This document shows, piece by piece, positions 50,153 to 62,856 of a stretch of 64,000 bases of DNA. The stretch is from Caenorhabditis remanei (Eukaryota > Nematoda > Chromadorea > Rhabditida > Rhabditidae): positions 15,498,587 to 15,562,586 of the forward strand of contig NC_071333.1 in NCBI RefSeq assembly GCF_010183535.1, read 5' to 3'. Positions within the stretch are counted from its first letter, which is position 1; each line of letters starts with the position of its first letter. Made by a program: the position numbers and the translations under genes. The notes under the pieces were generated by a model. The model did not search any database. It saw only the letters and a program-made list of their open reading frames with translations, and was not told the DNA's origin.

Positions 50153-52179
50153 TTAGTAAGATGGAACATTGTCGAATCCTGGTCTTTTGTACATACGCTC
50201 CGAGCTGCGATCTTTTGGTTTCTCGATAGTCCTGCAAAAGATTTAGATTCCCATGCCCTTTTCAGTGGGAAAACATGAAAAACTTACTTGATTGTTCCGA
50301 ATTGGCTGTGTGTGAGCTCATTCACCGAATGATATGAAATAGATCCACGAAGTGGTGCAGGCATATCTCTGTCGTCCACGTCATCAGCCACAAATGGTCT
50401 GAAATTCTAGAATAAGTACTTTTGTCTTTCTTCTTTTTCATTCTGTGTACTCCGCCTTTTTTGTTGTCACAAAAACGATTTATTCGAAAATGCTACAACC
50501 AAAAAGGGATGAACATCAGAAGAAAAAAGATAATCGGATAAGAAAGTCGAGATAAATCCACTTAAATGAGAAAATGAGAAGAAGATTAACTGAATTTGTG
50601 TCGAGTCGAGTGATGATAACTAGTGGCAGTGCATTTTTAAAGGATTAGGGGAAATAAAAGTACTGAAAAAACTTTGTGACTATTCATAAATGAGAATTAA
50701 GGACTTTAACTGGTCCTGTGAGCAGCTTGATTTTTTTATAATTTCATATATTCATATTTTCTATTCTAGAGACACTTCACCACTGTTATCATCAGTCGTC
50801 GACCGGATTATAACTAGCGATCTGTTCAGTAGTTGACCTGTAGAAAGCGTTGTGAGCTCTTTGTGGCGAAAGTGGCGGCTGCTCGAGGTGCTGAGCAACA
50901 GAGGCTCTACTGATCTCATCCTCGCTTCTCTGAGTAATTTGCACAGGTTTTGGCATCATCATCGTTGTCTCTTGCATTGGAGACGGAATGAATTTTTCTG
51001 AATTATGTTTATTAAGAGTATTTAATTGGGGAGTATTTAATTGGAAAGGTTTATTGAGGAAAGAGATAGTAAGATACGAGCTGTAACAAGCAAAAAGATT
51101 GAAAAGAGACTTTGTAGAAGTGGAATGAAGAAAGAAATGTACAACATGCGAGAGATATGGTGCTATAACGGATTGTTGAAAAATGATTGATATTGAATGG
51201 CAGTGGTTGAGCATATTGCGCAGAAAAATGGTTTTTTTTTCAACAATCGTTACAACTATATAAGAAAAAAGTTTTAGAAGAAAGTTTCAACACTTCACAA
51301 CATTTCTCGGGAGTCAGTAGAAACCGGGCGTTCATATGTTATCTCTTGTTTGAAACTCTCTTCAACAGTTTCGTGGATTCCATGATGAACCATTGATCCA
51401 CTGTCACTATCATACACATTGTTAGATGGTCTTCTCAGATAGTTTTGAGTTACTGCATACTCTCTTCTACGATATCCATCATCTGGTCCTCCTGATCTTT
51501 CAATATCCAAGTTTCGTCCATTTCCATAGCCATTTCTATATCCGCCGTTTCTCGATCCAGTTGTCTCGTACTTCCTACCATAAGCACTGTAGATGTCATC
51601 AGGTGTACTGTACTTCTGTTCTTGGAATGCGTATTCATCAATTAGATCACCATTGTTACGAAGGGCAGAGTACTTGTTACCGGTAGAGGAAGAGGTTGCA
51701 TTCATGTCTGGAATGGGAATAGGGATGCAATTATTTAAAGGGGTTTCATGCCAACACGTCATCAAACAGGTTAAACACACGTACTTTTCTCACCTTTCTT
51801 TGGGCGAGATTTCCACCATTTAGACAAGTAATAAAGGAGACAAGACAACAATAACAATAGAAGCAAGGCAGCAGCCACGATCATGAGAATCATCAGCCTA
51901 AATAAAAAATAAATTTCTTTTTATAAACTGATAAGAACTCTTACCAGAGAGGAATAGTGGCTGGCGTTGGAATACAGCAGGTTCGGCCGCAGCATTCGAG
52001 ATCATAGTCACAGCTAAACTTTCAAAGGGTTAGATTATTCTTAATAGTCAAACTTACCGGAATTCATATCGTTCGTTCTTTCCCTCAACATCTCCTTCTT
52101 CGAAAATGCATTGCTTGAAGGCCTTTGTGTAGCCCTCGTAGAGAATACCCTTGCTGTCACCTTGCAGTGCTATCTCCAT
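50153..52179 (-). CDS. CX-like single-pass membrane protein with alternative C-termini
   Basis: Shared exons 52058-52179, 51945-52013 and 51794-51897 encode a Cys-rich ectodomain (residues 1-60, with RYEFRCDYDLECCGRTCC), a transmembrane helix (about 61-90, LMILMIVAAALLLLLLL) and a basic juxtamembrane stretch. The last shared exon ends in phase 1, and two downstream exons accept that phase. Exon 51295-51707 gives a 235-aa form rich in Tyr, Arg and Gly. Exon 50792-50997 gives a 166-aa form ending NPVDD. From 50838 in the latter, a GTCAAC donor joins in phase to 50288-50398 and 50153-50231, giving a 214-aa form ending NVPSY. The cysteine pattern resembles the nematode CX domain; function unknown. 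The ATG sits two bases after TTTCAG (SL site), but there is no signal peptide, so an upstream exon may be missing. Confidence 0.7.
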
Positions 52180-52199
52180 AGCTGAAATATGTTTGATAA

Positions 52200-55100
52200 T
52201 TAGTTAGTGTGAAAAAGAAAATATGATATGGATATCCAATAATGACGGAACCAGAAAAGGGCAAAAAACCAAAACGATAGAAGGTTTGATATAGAGTGAA
52301 ACAAAAAAGAAACTAATTTTAGGGAGTGGTTGTTTCTTTAACATTTTTCTACTTTCTTTACCCTAACCCTCAGATACTTTTTTTCTCGTCTTGCCGTGAG
52401 AAAGACATATCGAGACAAGAAGAAGAGAAGAAGAACAATCGTTTCCAAAATGTGTTTGTTGTGTAATGGCAGGCGTGGCATAGGGAGAGACTTTCTCTTC
52501 TATTCTCTTCGTTTAATTAATCAACCATATCAACTTCTTTTCAAGTCGTTAATTATAGTTATGCATGATCAGAACAATAACTTTGTGTCCTAAAGAATTC
52601 GTATGGTAATAAATAAACTGATGTGCAGACATAACTTCAATATTGAACAGTAGGTGTCACAAGACGAACAAGTTAAACAGATTGATGAGACAAGTGTAAT
52701 GTTTTGTGTGTGTATGCGTTTCCGGTCAAAAAGAAAGAGAACATGATACGAAAATCTATGTTGACAAATGAAAGTCAAGCATGATTGAACTTTTAAAATT
52801 TCTTTTTGTAATTTCTTTTGATTTATGGAACAAGATCATCGTTAAAAATGATGCGCATGAGATAAACTATCTTTGATATACTCTAAGAATGTTGAAATAT
52901 ATATATATATAACGCGTGTGAGCTCTGTCTGTGGATTTGTCTGTGTGTTTGTCAGGATTTCCGCAAGATTTTTGAGAAATAAAGAGGAGAGCACGCCATC
53001 GGCAAAAGTCGAAGCCAGGCTGGTTTTGAAATAAAACAAAAGATCAAGTTTTCTCCTGTTTCAGAAGGTTGACTAGATGACTTTCTAAAAATTAAAATGA
53101 TGTCTTTGTACTACTGAGAAAACTAGTGATTTTTAGAAAAGAATGCAAAACTTGCCAACTAATAAACAATAAAGTAAAGAATTCCCCCCAAACAATGTAA
53201 CAGATCCCTTGGAAGGTGTGGTCATTCTCTTTTCTCAAGTTTCCCCCACTATTCCTATTTCCCTCGCCGATCGAATATTTATTACCAGGAACATGGGACA
53301 CGCCTATACGCCTACAGGCTGAGATACCCAACAAAACACACCAAGAATTTGTTTGAATTTCCTGGTGAAATGGTTTAGAAGTGAGTCATTTGGCCTTTCA
53401 AAGTGATCAGAAATCAAATTTGATTTCAATTAAACTACTATCAATCATTCGAGATCTCATTCATAGCGTTAGATTTGTAATTTGATATTAAAAAACGTTT
53501 TCTTGCATACACAAATAACTATTTGAACACTTTTATGGGTTGATCAAGATAAATTAGACGGAATGAAGGTTATGACACGCTATCATAAATTTGATTGATG
53601 AGTCTAAGAAGATAGGTTGATTGATATTGATAGAATACAGAAAATTGGGAAACGGAAAAGTTTAACGGAAATTTAACAGCTAGTTTGAGTCTAAAAATGA
53701 ACAATAGTTACACTGACTAAAAAAAATACATCATGTATACTGTTCTATGAAAAAGAATCAAATTAGAATTTCCAACACTTTTCACGCCACAATATCTAAT
53801 GAATTTCAAGGAAAAAGGAAGAAAAAACCGAAAGTGAACTTGAGAAAAATGAATGCAGGAAGAGGTAGAAGTGTAAGGACAAACAAATCAGTAGGACGCA
53901 AACTAAGAAATAGAGGTAGAAAAGAAAATGTTTTATTTGGGGAGAGAAAGAGATGAAAACTGTAGAAGCACAAGCCGAAAGCCGTTGGCATAAGTGCGTA
54001 GGAGCCCCCGAGTGGAGCAAACATGAAACAACTTTTTGCTTCCATATATTTTCTTTTACTCTTTTTTCTTTTTCTCTCTTTACAGGTATTCACTCTATTC
54101 CTCCCCTCCTGTTGCGCATTTTTTCGTCTTGTGAGCCAATCAACTCGACTGCACTAAAGAGCATAGTTACGGAGCAGTCACTGCAGTATGTGTGTACTTC
54201 CGAAAAAGCCACGCGCAGATTATCAACTCTAACATGCATTGCTAGTGCACAAAATGTTTGTGTTGTCTTTTTTAAACGACCAAGTTAAAATAAAAAAGTT
54301 GGGGAGAAAATAGTTATGTAGATAAAAGTTGGTATTACTTTCAGTTTTTAAACTTTTGTTTGAGACAAAAGAGAGACTAAACGTTCTAACAAAGTTGAAC
54401 TGTAAACTATTGGTATGTATTGAAGTTACTAATTGGTCTTTTACAGAAACATATTTGGAAACAGGTTTAGTAAAAGACGACAAAAAGAGAATTCAATTTA
54501 CTTCCGTTCAATTGGTTAACTGTATTGTTTGTGTATACAGATGGGATGGAGAACTAATCAGAAGAAGACTTGACTGGGGTTATTGAATTACCAAAATGAG
54601 GAAGGACTTGATTTTGATCTCTGAATACACGAAGGCATGTCAGATAAGGAAAAGTTGGAAAAGATTTGCAGAAAAATCGAATACTCTCAAGTGAATCGAA
54701 AAAGGAACAAATTGATTTCTATAAGATTTTATTTGGAATCGAGGTCGATGGTTAATGGTTTTGCCTCTCCATGTCCTTCTCCTCCCGTCGCTCACCACAA
54801 TCTGACGAGGACACGTTGAGTTAATGACAAACCGAGAAAACCAGTCCTGTATGAAGGAGGCGCCGTGAAAAAACAAAAGCGATTTGTAAACGTTGATGAT
54901 CAAAACGGGGTGGAAATGGCGGTTAATTGAGAAAAAAAGGTATTTTTATTGTGTCTCTTATGTGGACTTGCCGCCGTAAATAATTTATTTTCTGTTTGTC
55001 TCTGTTGATAAGCCGATTGTAATATCTTAACATATATCAATGTAGCGCCAAGGCTATTCATTAACCGAGAGTGTTGCCCCTGCAGATTTATATTCAAGTA

Positions 55101-56230
55101 TACACAAGGGCATAATGGAAATGTGAAGTGAACTAAAGAAAATTACCACAGGTGAAAAAAATGGAGACAGTGTACTCGGCGTCTTCAACCTGCCTCAAAA
55201 ACATAAACTGGTACTAAAAGTAGATTTACCAGACTCGGGTAGTGCAACCGTGACATCAATATTTACTGAACTCATGAGCAAGTCAACTTTGCTGGTAAGA
55301 TAAAAAATAAAAATCAAATGATTTTAGTCCAAACTCGATCGCAATCAAAAACATATATGAAACCATCGTATGTTTCTACTATTTAATTCTGTTCAAGGGA
55401 AGCATCAGAAAATGAAAAAAACTGGCTTTGTAAAAAACAGAACCGACTGAGAAAGATGCCGTCAGTCTACAACGTTCCATGAGGGCTAAGGAAGTGGGCA
55501 ACAGAAACAAAACTCTCTGTCGAAACGGAGCAAATTTCCTCAATCAAGAAATTATACATAATTTCTCGTCTTTGCTCGCGTTCAATTTATCATTCTAAAT
55601 GGAACTGAATAAAACCATCACAATCGAGTTTGCAAAATTTCAGACGCTCCGTCTATGTCGTTTGAAAAAAACTGTTGTGTTATGAATTTCAAAAATGCTT
55701 CTGTGATAATATCAAACAGAACTCAAAAACGACATATGCTCCAACTTATATAAAATTATCGTAACAAGTCTTACAGTGGAAAATTTTGTTATTTTTCAAT
55801 GCAAAAATAAATATCATTCACAACATGTACACATTGTGAAAAAACTGAATTCGTTGCACGTGTAACGTTATTTTGACATTGTTGTCTTTTATAAAAACCT
55901 CACCCTGTTTCATTGTCAGAAAATCAGAAAAATACCTTATATGTTTTGCTTTCTAAGCGTACTATCTTCAAAACCTTTATGTTAATACGTGTAGGTTGTC
56001 GCCGTTGACAAGGTCCCCTTGCAAACGCGCTCTACTGCACTGACCGCAAAAACAGTCTCCTCTCCGCAACGGGTCCTTCTTTCTATAAATGGTCATTTGC
56101 ATTCATTCTCTTCCTTTTTCTTTTATTCACTCTATTTTTTGTGTTTTTGTAATTGGTTTTCTCTTCTTTTGCTTTTTTCTTTTGCTTTTATTTCATTCTC
56201 ATATTTCGTTCTCATACACCCTGTTTTTTT
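52200..56230. other. Mostly non-coding stretch
   Basis: No gene with complete support. A TA-dinucleotide run lies near 52899-52910. One isolated exon-like open segment is at 55152-55294. A 5' exon of the CX-like gene could lie here: a short ATGAAACAGG/GTGAGG at about 55888-55904 (-) fits in phase, but it is too short to trust. Confidence 0.45.
55152..55294 (+). other. Isolated exon-like segment
   Basis: Bounded by CCACAG and CTG/GTAAGA, with 47 open codons in the frame starting EKNGDSVLGVFNLPQKHK. The sequence has a protein-like mix (VLKVDLPDSGS, SIFTELMSK). A following acceptor TTTTAG near 55328 would add ten residues and a stop. No initiating exon was found, so it may be a gene relic. Confidence 0.3.
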
Positions 56231-56255
56231 TGCAGGGTATAAATTAAATATCACA

Positions 56256-56935
56256 ATGTTAAATCTACAGTCTATCGCCTTCGCTCTTTTCACTATTGTT
56301 GTCGACGTTGTCGTTGGATTCAATCGTATCGACTCCGAGCAAAACTTAGTGAGTTAAAACTGCCTATTTTTATATTTCAATAAACAACAAAAAATTTTCA
56401 GTATTCTTCACTCTTGAGCGCTCCATTCTACAATGACGACGAAAACGAGAGAGCAAATGAGTTCGAGGAGGATGATCGAGAAACAGCGGAGGAGTTGAAT
56501 ACGAATCAAAACGCAAAGGATAATAACAACAGTGTCCTCGTTTTGGCCTGGTTCAAGAACTCGTTCATTTGCTGGAGCCGCTTCGCACAGAAACTTGCCA
56601 TCAAAGCACTGGTAAGTCATTAGACAAAAAATAGTTTTTTGAGAAAACGTTTGTTTTTTCAGAAATCGTGGACCTCCACTTACCCATCGAACGCTGATGA
56701 GTGCGCCACAAACAACAAGAAACCGGAAATTCAACATCCCGAATGTCAGGTGGTCGTGGAGCGTTGGAGCCAGGAAAAGTGGCTTCTGCAGACTGACGAT
56801 TCAGAGGACATAGACAAGTATGAGGAGGAGGAGGACGACGAAGATAGAGAGTATCGAGCAGAAATGGACAAATTCATGACTCGCGAGATGGTACTTCTCT
56901 GTGCCGAATACCTTGAATATGACGAAAATGCATAA
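56256..56935 (+). CDS. Secreted acidic protein, 191 aa, unknown family
   Basis: Exons 56256-56348, 56402-56611 and 56663-56935 join in phase 0 to 191 residues. Residues 1-21 (MLNLQSIAFALFTIVVDVVVG) are a signal peptide. The middle has an acidic run (NDDENERANEFEEDD) then SVLVLAWFKNSFICWSRFAQ. The end has four or more cysteines and an EEEEDDED tract before CAEYLEYDENA. TTTTTTTTGCAG ends 20 bases before the ATG, a typical SL1 acceptor, and AATAAA lies at 57126. I recognise no domain; possibly an extracellular or vesicular protein. Gene structure is strongly supported, identity is not. Confidence 0.85.
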
Positions 56936-57125
56936 TTTCGTTGTCTTTTTTTCTCGACTTGCTTCCCAATTTCCTTTCCCGCTCTGCCAGGTGTCTCCAC
57001 ACTACAATACCGCTCATTACCTTTTTGCTTTTGAACTAGTTTTAGCATCCTTTTCGGTACTTCTACATTGTTTCTTTTTTCTAATGTGTAGCCTTTTTTG
57101 TATATTTCAGTACATTATTAGTAAG

Positions 57126-57131
57126 AATAAA
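57126..57131 (+). terminator. polyA signal of the acidic secreted protein gene
   Basis: AATAAA about 190 bases after the stop, followed by an A/T-rich cleavage region. Confidence 0.75.
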
Positions 57132-57544
57132 GTTTTATAAATTTAAAAAAAAGTGTTTTTTTACTTTCAATTCTCCAGTTTTTCTGTCTCCTCCCACTTC
57201 TGCTTACTCAGAGTTCTAGACGTTTCTCTGCAGTTTCACAGTTCCTCTGAGATGTGAAAACATTTTACTATTAAGAAACACTTTGAGATAACAGCTGTCA
57301 ATTGAATGCGTTTATTAATTCGCAACAGGAAAGTATCCAGAAACATCACAGTACATCGATAAAAATGAGCAAAAAGCATGAGAAACCAAGAATTAATAAA
57401 TTAGCTGCTACACATTAAGAGAAATTAGAGTACTATCCATAACCCGTTGGAAAAGCCTGTTTTATAGGAAATTACTTACAAAAAAGCTATGGTAACAATT
57501 GGAAGATCGATGAACACAAATGAGCTACAATATGAAATATAAAA

Positions 57545-59420
57545 TTAAAGAAGAAGTGCAATGGCCAAACTGAAGATTCCTAATAGTACTGAAGTAGACA
57601 TACTGACGACTGAAGAATTGCAGAAATCTCTTTCATTGCAGACACACATCAGTTCAGAACCTCCTTCCTCTAATGGACGTCGAGTGCATTTTCCAACCTG
57701 AAAATACGGAATGTGTCTTATTTTAACGAAATTTAAAATGGAAACTTACTTCTGTCTGTGCATCAGCTGCATTCATACATCCCTTCTTCACAATTCCATC
57801 TCTAGTTGTGTCATCTGAAACTGTAGTTCATTGTAATGCAAGTCTCTTTTTTTAGGAATCTCACCAGGTGTATGCATTTTGTAACAATATTTTCCTTGAC
57901 ACGAACTAACGGAGCTTCCGATTTCTTTCTGACATCTGACGAGACCGCCTGAAAAGAAAAAATTTGAAGGTTGAATTTAATTTTGGTTGAATTTAAATAA
58001 CAGAGTCAGTTTAGCTGATATTTTGAACATAAAGTAAAAATATCGAATGTGTTTTTTAATTAATTATTGGTTAGGTTACACATTTTTGAAAGATTGACGT
58101 GAAGTTGTTGCTTGTATAAACTTATACCTGTCTTTTTATGCCACAGAATAAGATACATGTTCTCAGTATACAAATCACTTCTAAATAATCTGCTTGATTG
58201 CTTAATGTTTTCAAACATTCCGTGGTACCCCTGGCATTCTAAACACTCCAAGTAACCCTTGTGCCATCTAGTACTGTATTTTTTAGCTAAAAATAGCAAA
58301 ATTTGATTCAAGACTCTATAAAATCTCATCTTGACGCGCAAGTGACCCAAGCCCCAGCTGCACCAGCCACTTCGGTGACTCCAATTCAGCAATGCCTAGT
58401 CGCCGTCCCAGCACCAGCTCCAGCTGCTGCACCACCTCTATATTGGGGATACGCCGTTGCTGCTGCACCAGCCGCCCCAGCTGCCACTCGAGTTCACGTA
58501 AAAGTTTTCCAATTACTTTTTGTATTTTTGGAAATGGACCCTAAACACCCCGAGTACCCTTTGAGACACCCAACACTGTATTTTTCAGTTAAAAAGTTAT
58601 GAAACTTGATTCAAGTATCCCTCAAACTTTATTTTGACGCATAAGTGACCCCTGGCCCAGCCGCCTCGAGGGCTCCAGTTGAGCAAGCCCCAGTCGCCGT
58701 CCCAGCATACAGAAACAAGAGAAACTAGTACGGAGATGAACAAGTGACCCCAGCCCAGGCTGTCCTAGCCGCCTCGGAGGCTCCAGTTGGGCAAGCCCTA
58801 GTCGCCGTACCAGCACCAACCCCAGCGGCTGCACCAGCTCCAAATTGCGGATCCGCCGCTCCGTAACCCCAGCGATGCTTTTTCTCGAGGCTACGCCACC
58901 CGAGTTCACGTAAAGAATTTTCCAATTTTTATTTGTATTTTTGGCAATGAAAAAAAATTCGGGCATCGCAACAGACAGACAGACTTTACATGCGTTTTCA
59001 GAAAGATGCTAATGTTTGATGAAACAGAAAAAACAGATGTTCTCAGTATTCACTTCTGAATAATCTTCTGGGTTTCTTCATGTTTCAAAACAATCCTAGC
59101 GTCCTTGGTACTCCCTGTCACTGTAAGCACCAACTGTGCTACCCAGTACTGTATTTTATAATTTGAAAGTTGCGAAATTTGATTTGATTCAAGTATCCAA
59201 AAAATATCATCTTGTCAAGTAAACACAGTGGGTGGTAAGATATTTTCCAAAGTTTCGCAATCCAAATTCATGTGGGATGTACCGTTCTGGCTTTTCTTTG
59301 TCATCAGTTTTTCTTCATTTCAAACAAATAAAACTCACCGTTTCGCTGTCGAGACGATTGTGCGGCTGCGAGAAAATTGACAAGTGTGAGCAATAGAAAA
59401 CACCTCAGAAAAGACGACAT
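57545..59420 (-). CDS. Ly6/three-finger-like GPI-anchored protein, 127 aa
   Basis: Exons 59339-59420, 57865-57948, 57750-57814 and 57545-57697 join in phase to 127 residues. Residues 1-20 (MSSFLRCFLLLTLVNFLAAA) are a signal peptide. The mature part has RCQKEIGS, SCQGKYCYKM, KKGCMNAAD, VGKCTRR and CVCNERDFCN, the cysteine spacing and CN ending of Ly6/uPAR-type folds. The last 20 residues (from about VSMSTSVLLGIFSLAIALLL) are a hydrophobic GPI-attachment signal with no charged tail. Expected role: cell-surface modulator, for example of receptors; the specific partner is unknown. Intron 1 is 1.4 kb and contains a triplicated segment with Ala/Pro-rich reading frames. Confidence 0.85.
58130..59205. 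repeat. Decayed tandem triplication in intron, with Ala/Pro-rich frames
   Basis: Shared landmarks recur. TGTTCTCAGTAT appears at 58158 and 59038. ACTGTATTTT followed by TTTGATTCAAG/CTTGATTCAAG appears near 58271, 58574 and 59147. CGAGTTCACGTAAA appears near 58489 and 58909. CAAGTGACC or TAAGTGACC plus a CCAG/GCC-rich block starts near 58340, 58643 and 58743. On the plus strand the CCAG blocks read as Ala/Pro-rich protein (VTQAPAAPATSV, VAVPAPAPAAAPP) in copy one; later copies have stops. It looks like a broken, multiplied fragment of a low-complexity gene. Confidence 0.7.
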
Positions 59421-59429
59421 TGTTGTGAT

Positions 59430-61690
59430 TGTTCTAGAAGAATCTGCAAATAAGGAATGGTTTTAAAGTTAACGTAGTGAAAAATCGTAAATAATTTTTT
59501 TTAACTTGAAAGGAAAAAGCGAAAACTGATTTTGCTGATAAGAGATGAAAAGCACGACGAATGAGAGAAAACGAATCCAGTGCAAACCAAATAAAATGAT
59601 GGGGTTTTTTTGTTATCAAAGGAAGGACAAGACAAGAATATCGGGAAAAAAGTAATACTGGACATGTGAGGTTTAGAGAAAGAGAAAAATGTCCTTTCAC
59701 TCCCTATTTGATTCAATTATTGAACAGCAGTAAAGGAAAATAGATGATGTATAGTTAAAATAGCTTGATAATGAGAGAAATGAGGAATTTTATGCGATGC
59801 AGTAGTGAAATCAAGAATTCACCAAGAAAAGTATGCTAAAAATGTGAAGAATTTGAGTGACCTAGTTTGAAACAGCGTGAAGAAAAAAGGAAAATGAGTA
59901 AAGGAGGAAACACTGAAAGGAGGAAAAGAGCGGGTTGGAAAAAAGGAAAATGTGGAATGGAAGAATTGGTTTCGACGTCATCATTCCCACATTTTCTCAA
60001 GACTGGAGTAATAAACAACTATTTTGCAAGCAACACGTTTTTTGAGTTATCAAATTAGCATTATTTGCAATGATTTTCTATTTTTGGGTCTGATGTAGGG
60101 TTCAGCATTAACTTAAAATCAAAAAATTTGCGAGATAGGGTCAGATCTTAGATCAGATCACCTAAACCGGAATGTCATATTTGAAAACATTCGAGAAAGT
60201 GTGGACATAGCCTTGGTTGACCTGTACCTTGTCTTACCTCTCCCAAACTCTGTGTCTCTCCGTGATTTATATAAGAAAATGGAAGGTCTCTGATGCTAAG
60301 GCTTATTAGATTGACTGCGCAGGCGGTCGGGAGTCTCCATGTTTGTTCAAAGAGTCACTTAAGAAAGGAGTGAGGAAAATGGAAGAAAGGTGAACGGAGA
60401 TGATTGAAAAGCATGAGGAAATTGAGATGGAAAGACACGGCGACCAATTTAGATGTTTTGCTGTTTGGAATTTGAGATGTTAAATGGTCTCATGGTCTCA
60501 GAAAACTCATTTTTATTGCCTCAGGTTTGTAACAGGTAATTCAAGAAGTATCAGCTTTCCTGACAAATCTTGAGAAAAAAAAACATTTTTAGTATGAAAT
60601 TCATTTTCCTCACGATATACGTCATTTTTAATAAACCGTATGAATGGAAAAAGTTATTGTCCAAGAATTCAAAAGAGAAAATGAAAAGTATCGCGCACTC
60701 GAGATGACTCATCATATATGTCCGTCTATGTTTGTCCATAATGGCAGAAATGACCTGTCTCTTCTGTCAAAAGAGATTTCGAGGAGGGAGAAGGAATTGC
60801 GATGGGAAAGTTTGGTGTTGGATTAATAACTTTTGAATTGTGGAATATTAATGAAAAAAGAAAAAAAAAATTATGGTTCGTTGTTTCCTGGAGTGAAAAA
60901 AACTGAATTCACCTTGTTTTCCATTCTCAGGAAAAAGTGAAATAGTATTTTTTTTCTCTCAAATGACATTTTTATTTCTGCCTTCCCAATTCAGAACCTT
61001 GACAACGGCAGTACACATTATAAAAAGTTGTCAAACATCACCCTTTTATCAAAAATTCGTCATTCCTCCCCACTTGTTTCGACGCAATTGACATATGTTA
61101 GTGCATGAGAAGAAAAAGAGCAAAAACAGATGGAAAAAAGAGCAGCACAAAGATAAAGCGCAAGAGATAGGAAGAATGAGACAAAAAAGTTTGGTTTTCC
61201 AACTTTGTAGACCACACTGAGCGGGAAGAGGAAGAGGGAGAGAAAAAATGAGAGGAAAAAACGGATACTTTGGTGAATCGAAAGGCCAGTCAGGCTTGTT
61301 TTGTGGGTGGCAACCAACTAGTACTATGACGGTGTCAACTGCAAGTTGAAACGAGTTCTTTTTTTCACGGAAAAAAGTTTTATGACGCAACACTGTCGTT
61401 TTTGGTTTTCAAGCTTTTAATCTCTAGGGATTTGAGAGTTTCAAAAAATTCTTTGTGTTTTTCTCTGTTAAAAAAAGAAAAAAATCGCAAAGTAATAGTA
61501 GAGCATGAGAGCTCGCTACCATCAAATAGAAACAACTGAATACTTACATCCGGTTTTTTTGCACTGATATTTATTTTCGAATGTATATAATTATTAATTA
61601 TATATGTTATAAATGCAAAAATGCAAATTCATAAACGAAAAAAGTAAGAGAAACAACCAAAGACTTAATCTAATCAGTACTCCAACCGTC
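59430..61690. other. Non-coding stretch between Ly6-like gene and gst-42
   Basis: AT-rich and oligo-A rich with no supported exon. The left part should include the Ly6-like gene promoter, and the right part the gst-42 3' flank. Confidence 0.5.
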
Positions 61691-61699
61691 ATAAAAAAT

Positions 61700-62856
61700 T
61701 TAGGCGTTGAGTCCGGTATCGGGTTGATTATCTGGATGAGCGGCAATGAAAGCGGGTATCTCAGCGAGCGTAGCATTGATACGATTGACAGTTGGGTAGG
61801 CAGACAGATCGAGGTTGAATCTGAAACGACGGTTTGATTGCAATCGGAACGTTGTGTGTGGGGGTTATTCTGATGTTTATCTCTTTCTCTCTCATCCGAT
61901 TCATTTCTTTTTGCAATTCATATTTGTAGAATGACTAATGCATTTTCTATAGATAAATTTATAGAGATTCCAATGCCATCACAAGTGGTTGTTTTCAAAT
62001 GTTTTCAAATGTGGGGATGATTTTGTTACCTCTCCCGTTAGTATGATTCAACATTCAAAGGATTACTAAGTAACCATAACATGGAAAACATGAAGAGTTT
62101 GCAGAACGAAGTCAAAAATTTTGAATTTTCACCTGTTAGCCGAATAGATAAGTGGTGGAATGTTGAGGTCCGCAATGGTGACGCTGTCTCCAACTGCGTA
62201 TTTTCCGGAATGTTGTTTCAGGAGAATTTCAAGAGCAGTAAGACCTTCAACGACGAATTGTTTGGCGAACTGAAAGAGACAAGTTCAAAGTTTTCATTTG
62301 GTTTAGTGTACCTGTCCTCCAAATCCGGCTTCCTTCTTGTTCAAAAGTTGGAGAACTTTGAGATTGTGAAGAGGTTGGATTCCGGAGGCCACCTTGAAAT
62401 GTTTTCGAAATTTTCATCGATGATCATCTCCAAAACAACATACCAAGAGAGCAATAGCTCTAGCGTGGGCTCTCTTCACTGGGTCTTTCGGCAAAAGTGG
62501 AACATCTGGATGAGTCTCTTCCAAGTACTCGATAATCGCCAAGCTCTCGGTGATAACTTTGCCATCCACAACAAATGCAGGTACCTTTGCAGCTGGATTG
62601 ATCTCTTTCAATTGGTTCTGTGAATTTTATTTTTGAATTTCAATGAGAACCAAGTGACACTCTCACCTTTGCTTCCTCAGACAGCAGATCAACCGTTTTG
62701 TATTCATATTCGACGTTTTTAAGAGCGAGAGCTGAAATATTGGCGGTTTTCTTTGCATCATCTAAGAAAAAAACTAAAAAACTAACCGATTCTGACTCTC
62801 CACGAGCAAGACGATCTCCAATAGGAGTAGAGAATTGGTTTCTGCTCAGATGACAT
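61700..62856 (-). CDS. gst-42: Maleylacetoacetate isomerase (zeta-class glutathione S-transferase), 215 aa
   Basis: Isomerises maleylacetoacetate to fumarylacetoacetate with glutathione in tyrosine/phenylalanine breakdown, in the cytosol. Exons 62787-62856, 62667-62731, 62444-62617, 62312-62392, 62133-62269 and 61700-61820 join in phase to 215 residues, the usual length. The thioredoxin-like domain starts MSSEQKPILYSYWRSSCSWR; SSCSWRVRIAL is the zeta-class active-site motif. NPAAKVPAFVVDG (cis-Pro) and ITESLAIIEYL (glutathione-binding ES) follow, then the helical domain with VGDSVTIADL. TTTCAG ends a few bases before the ATG, a probable trans-splice site. Assigned to gst-42 (C. elegans D1053.1, as I remember it); gst-43 is the paralog to exclude. 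Confidence 0.93.

Noticed and set aside
54329..54586. 85-codon plus-strand frame with intron-like GTATGT...TTTTACAG inside
   Set aside because: The implied introns would be 26-34 bp, below the usual Caenorhabditis minimum, and the whole frame has no other support.
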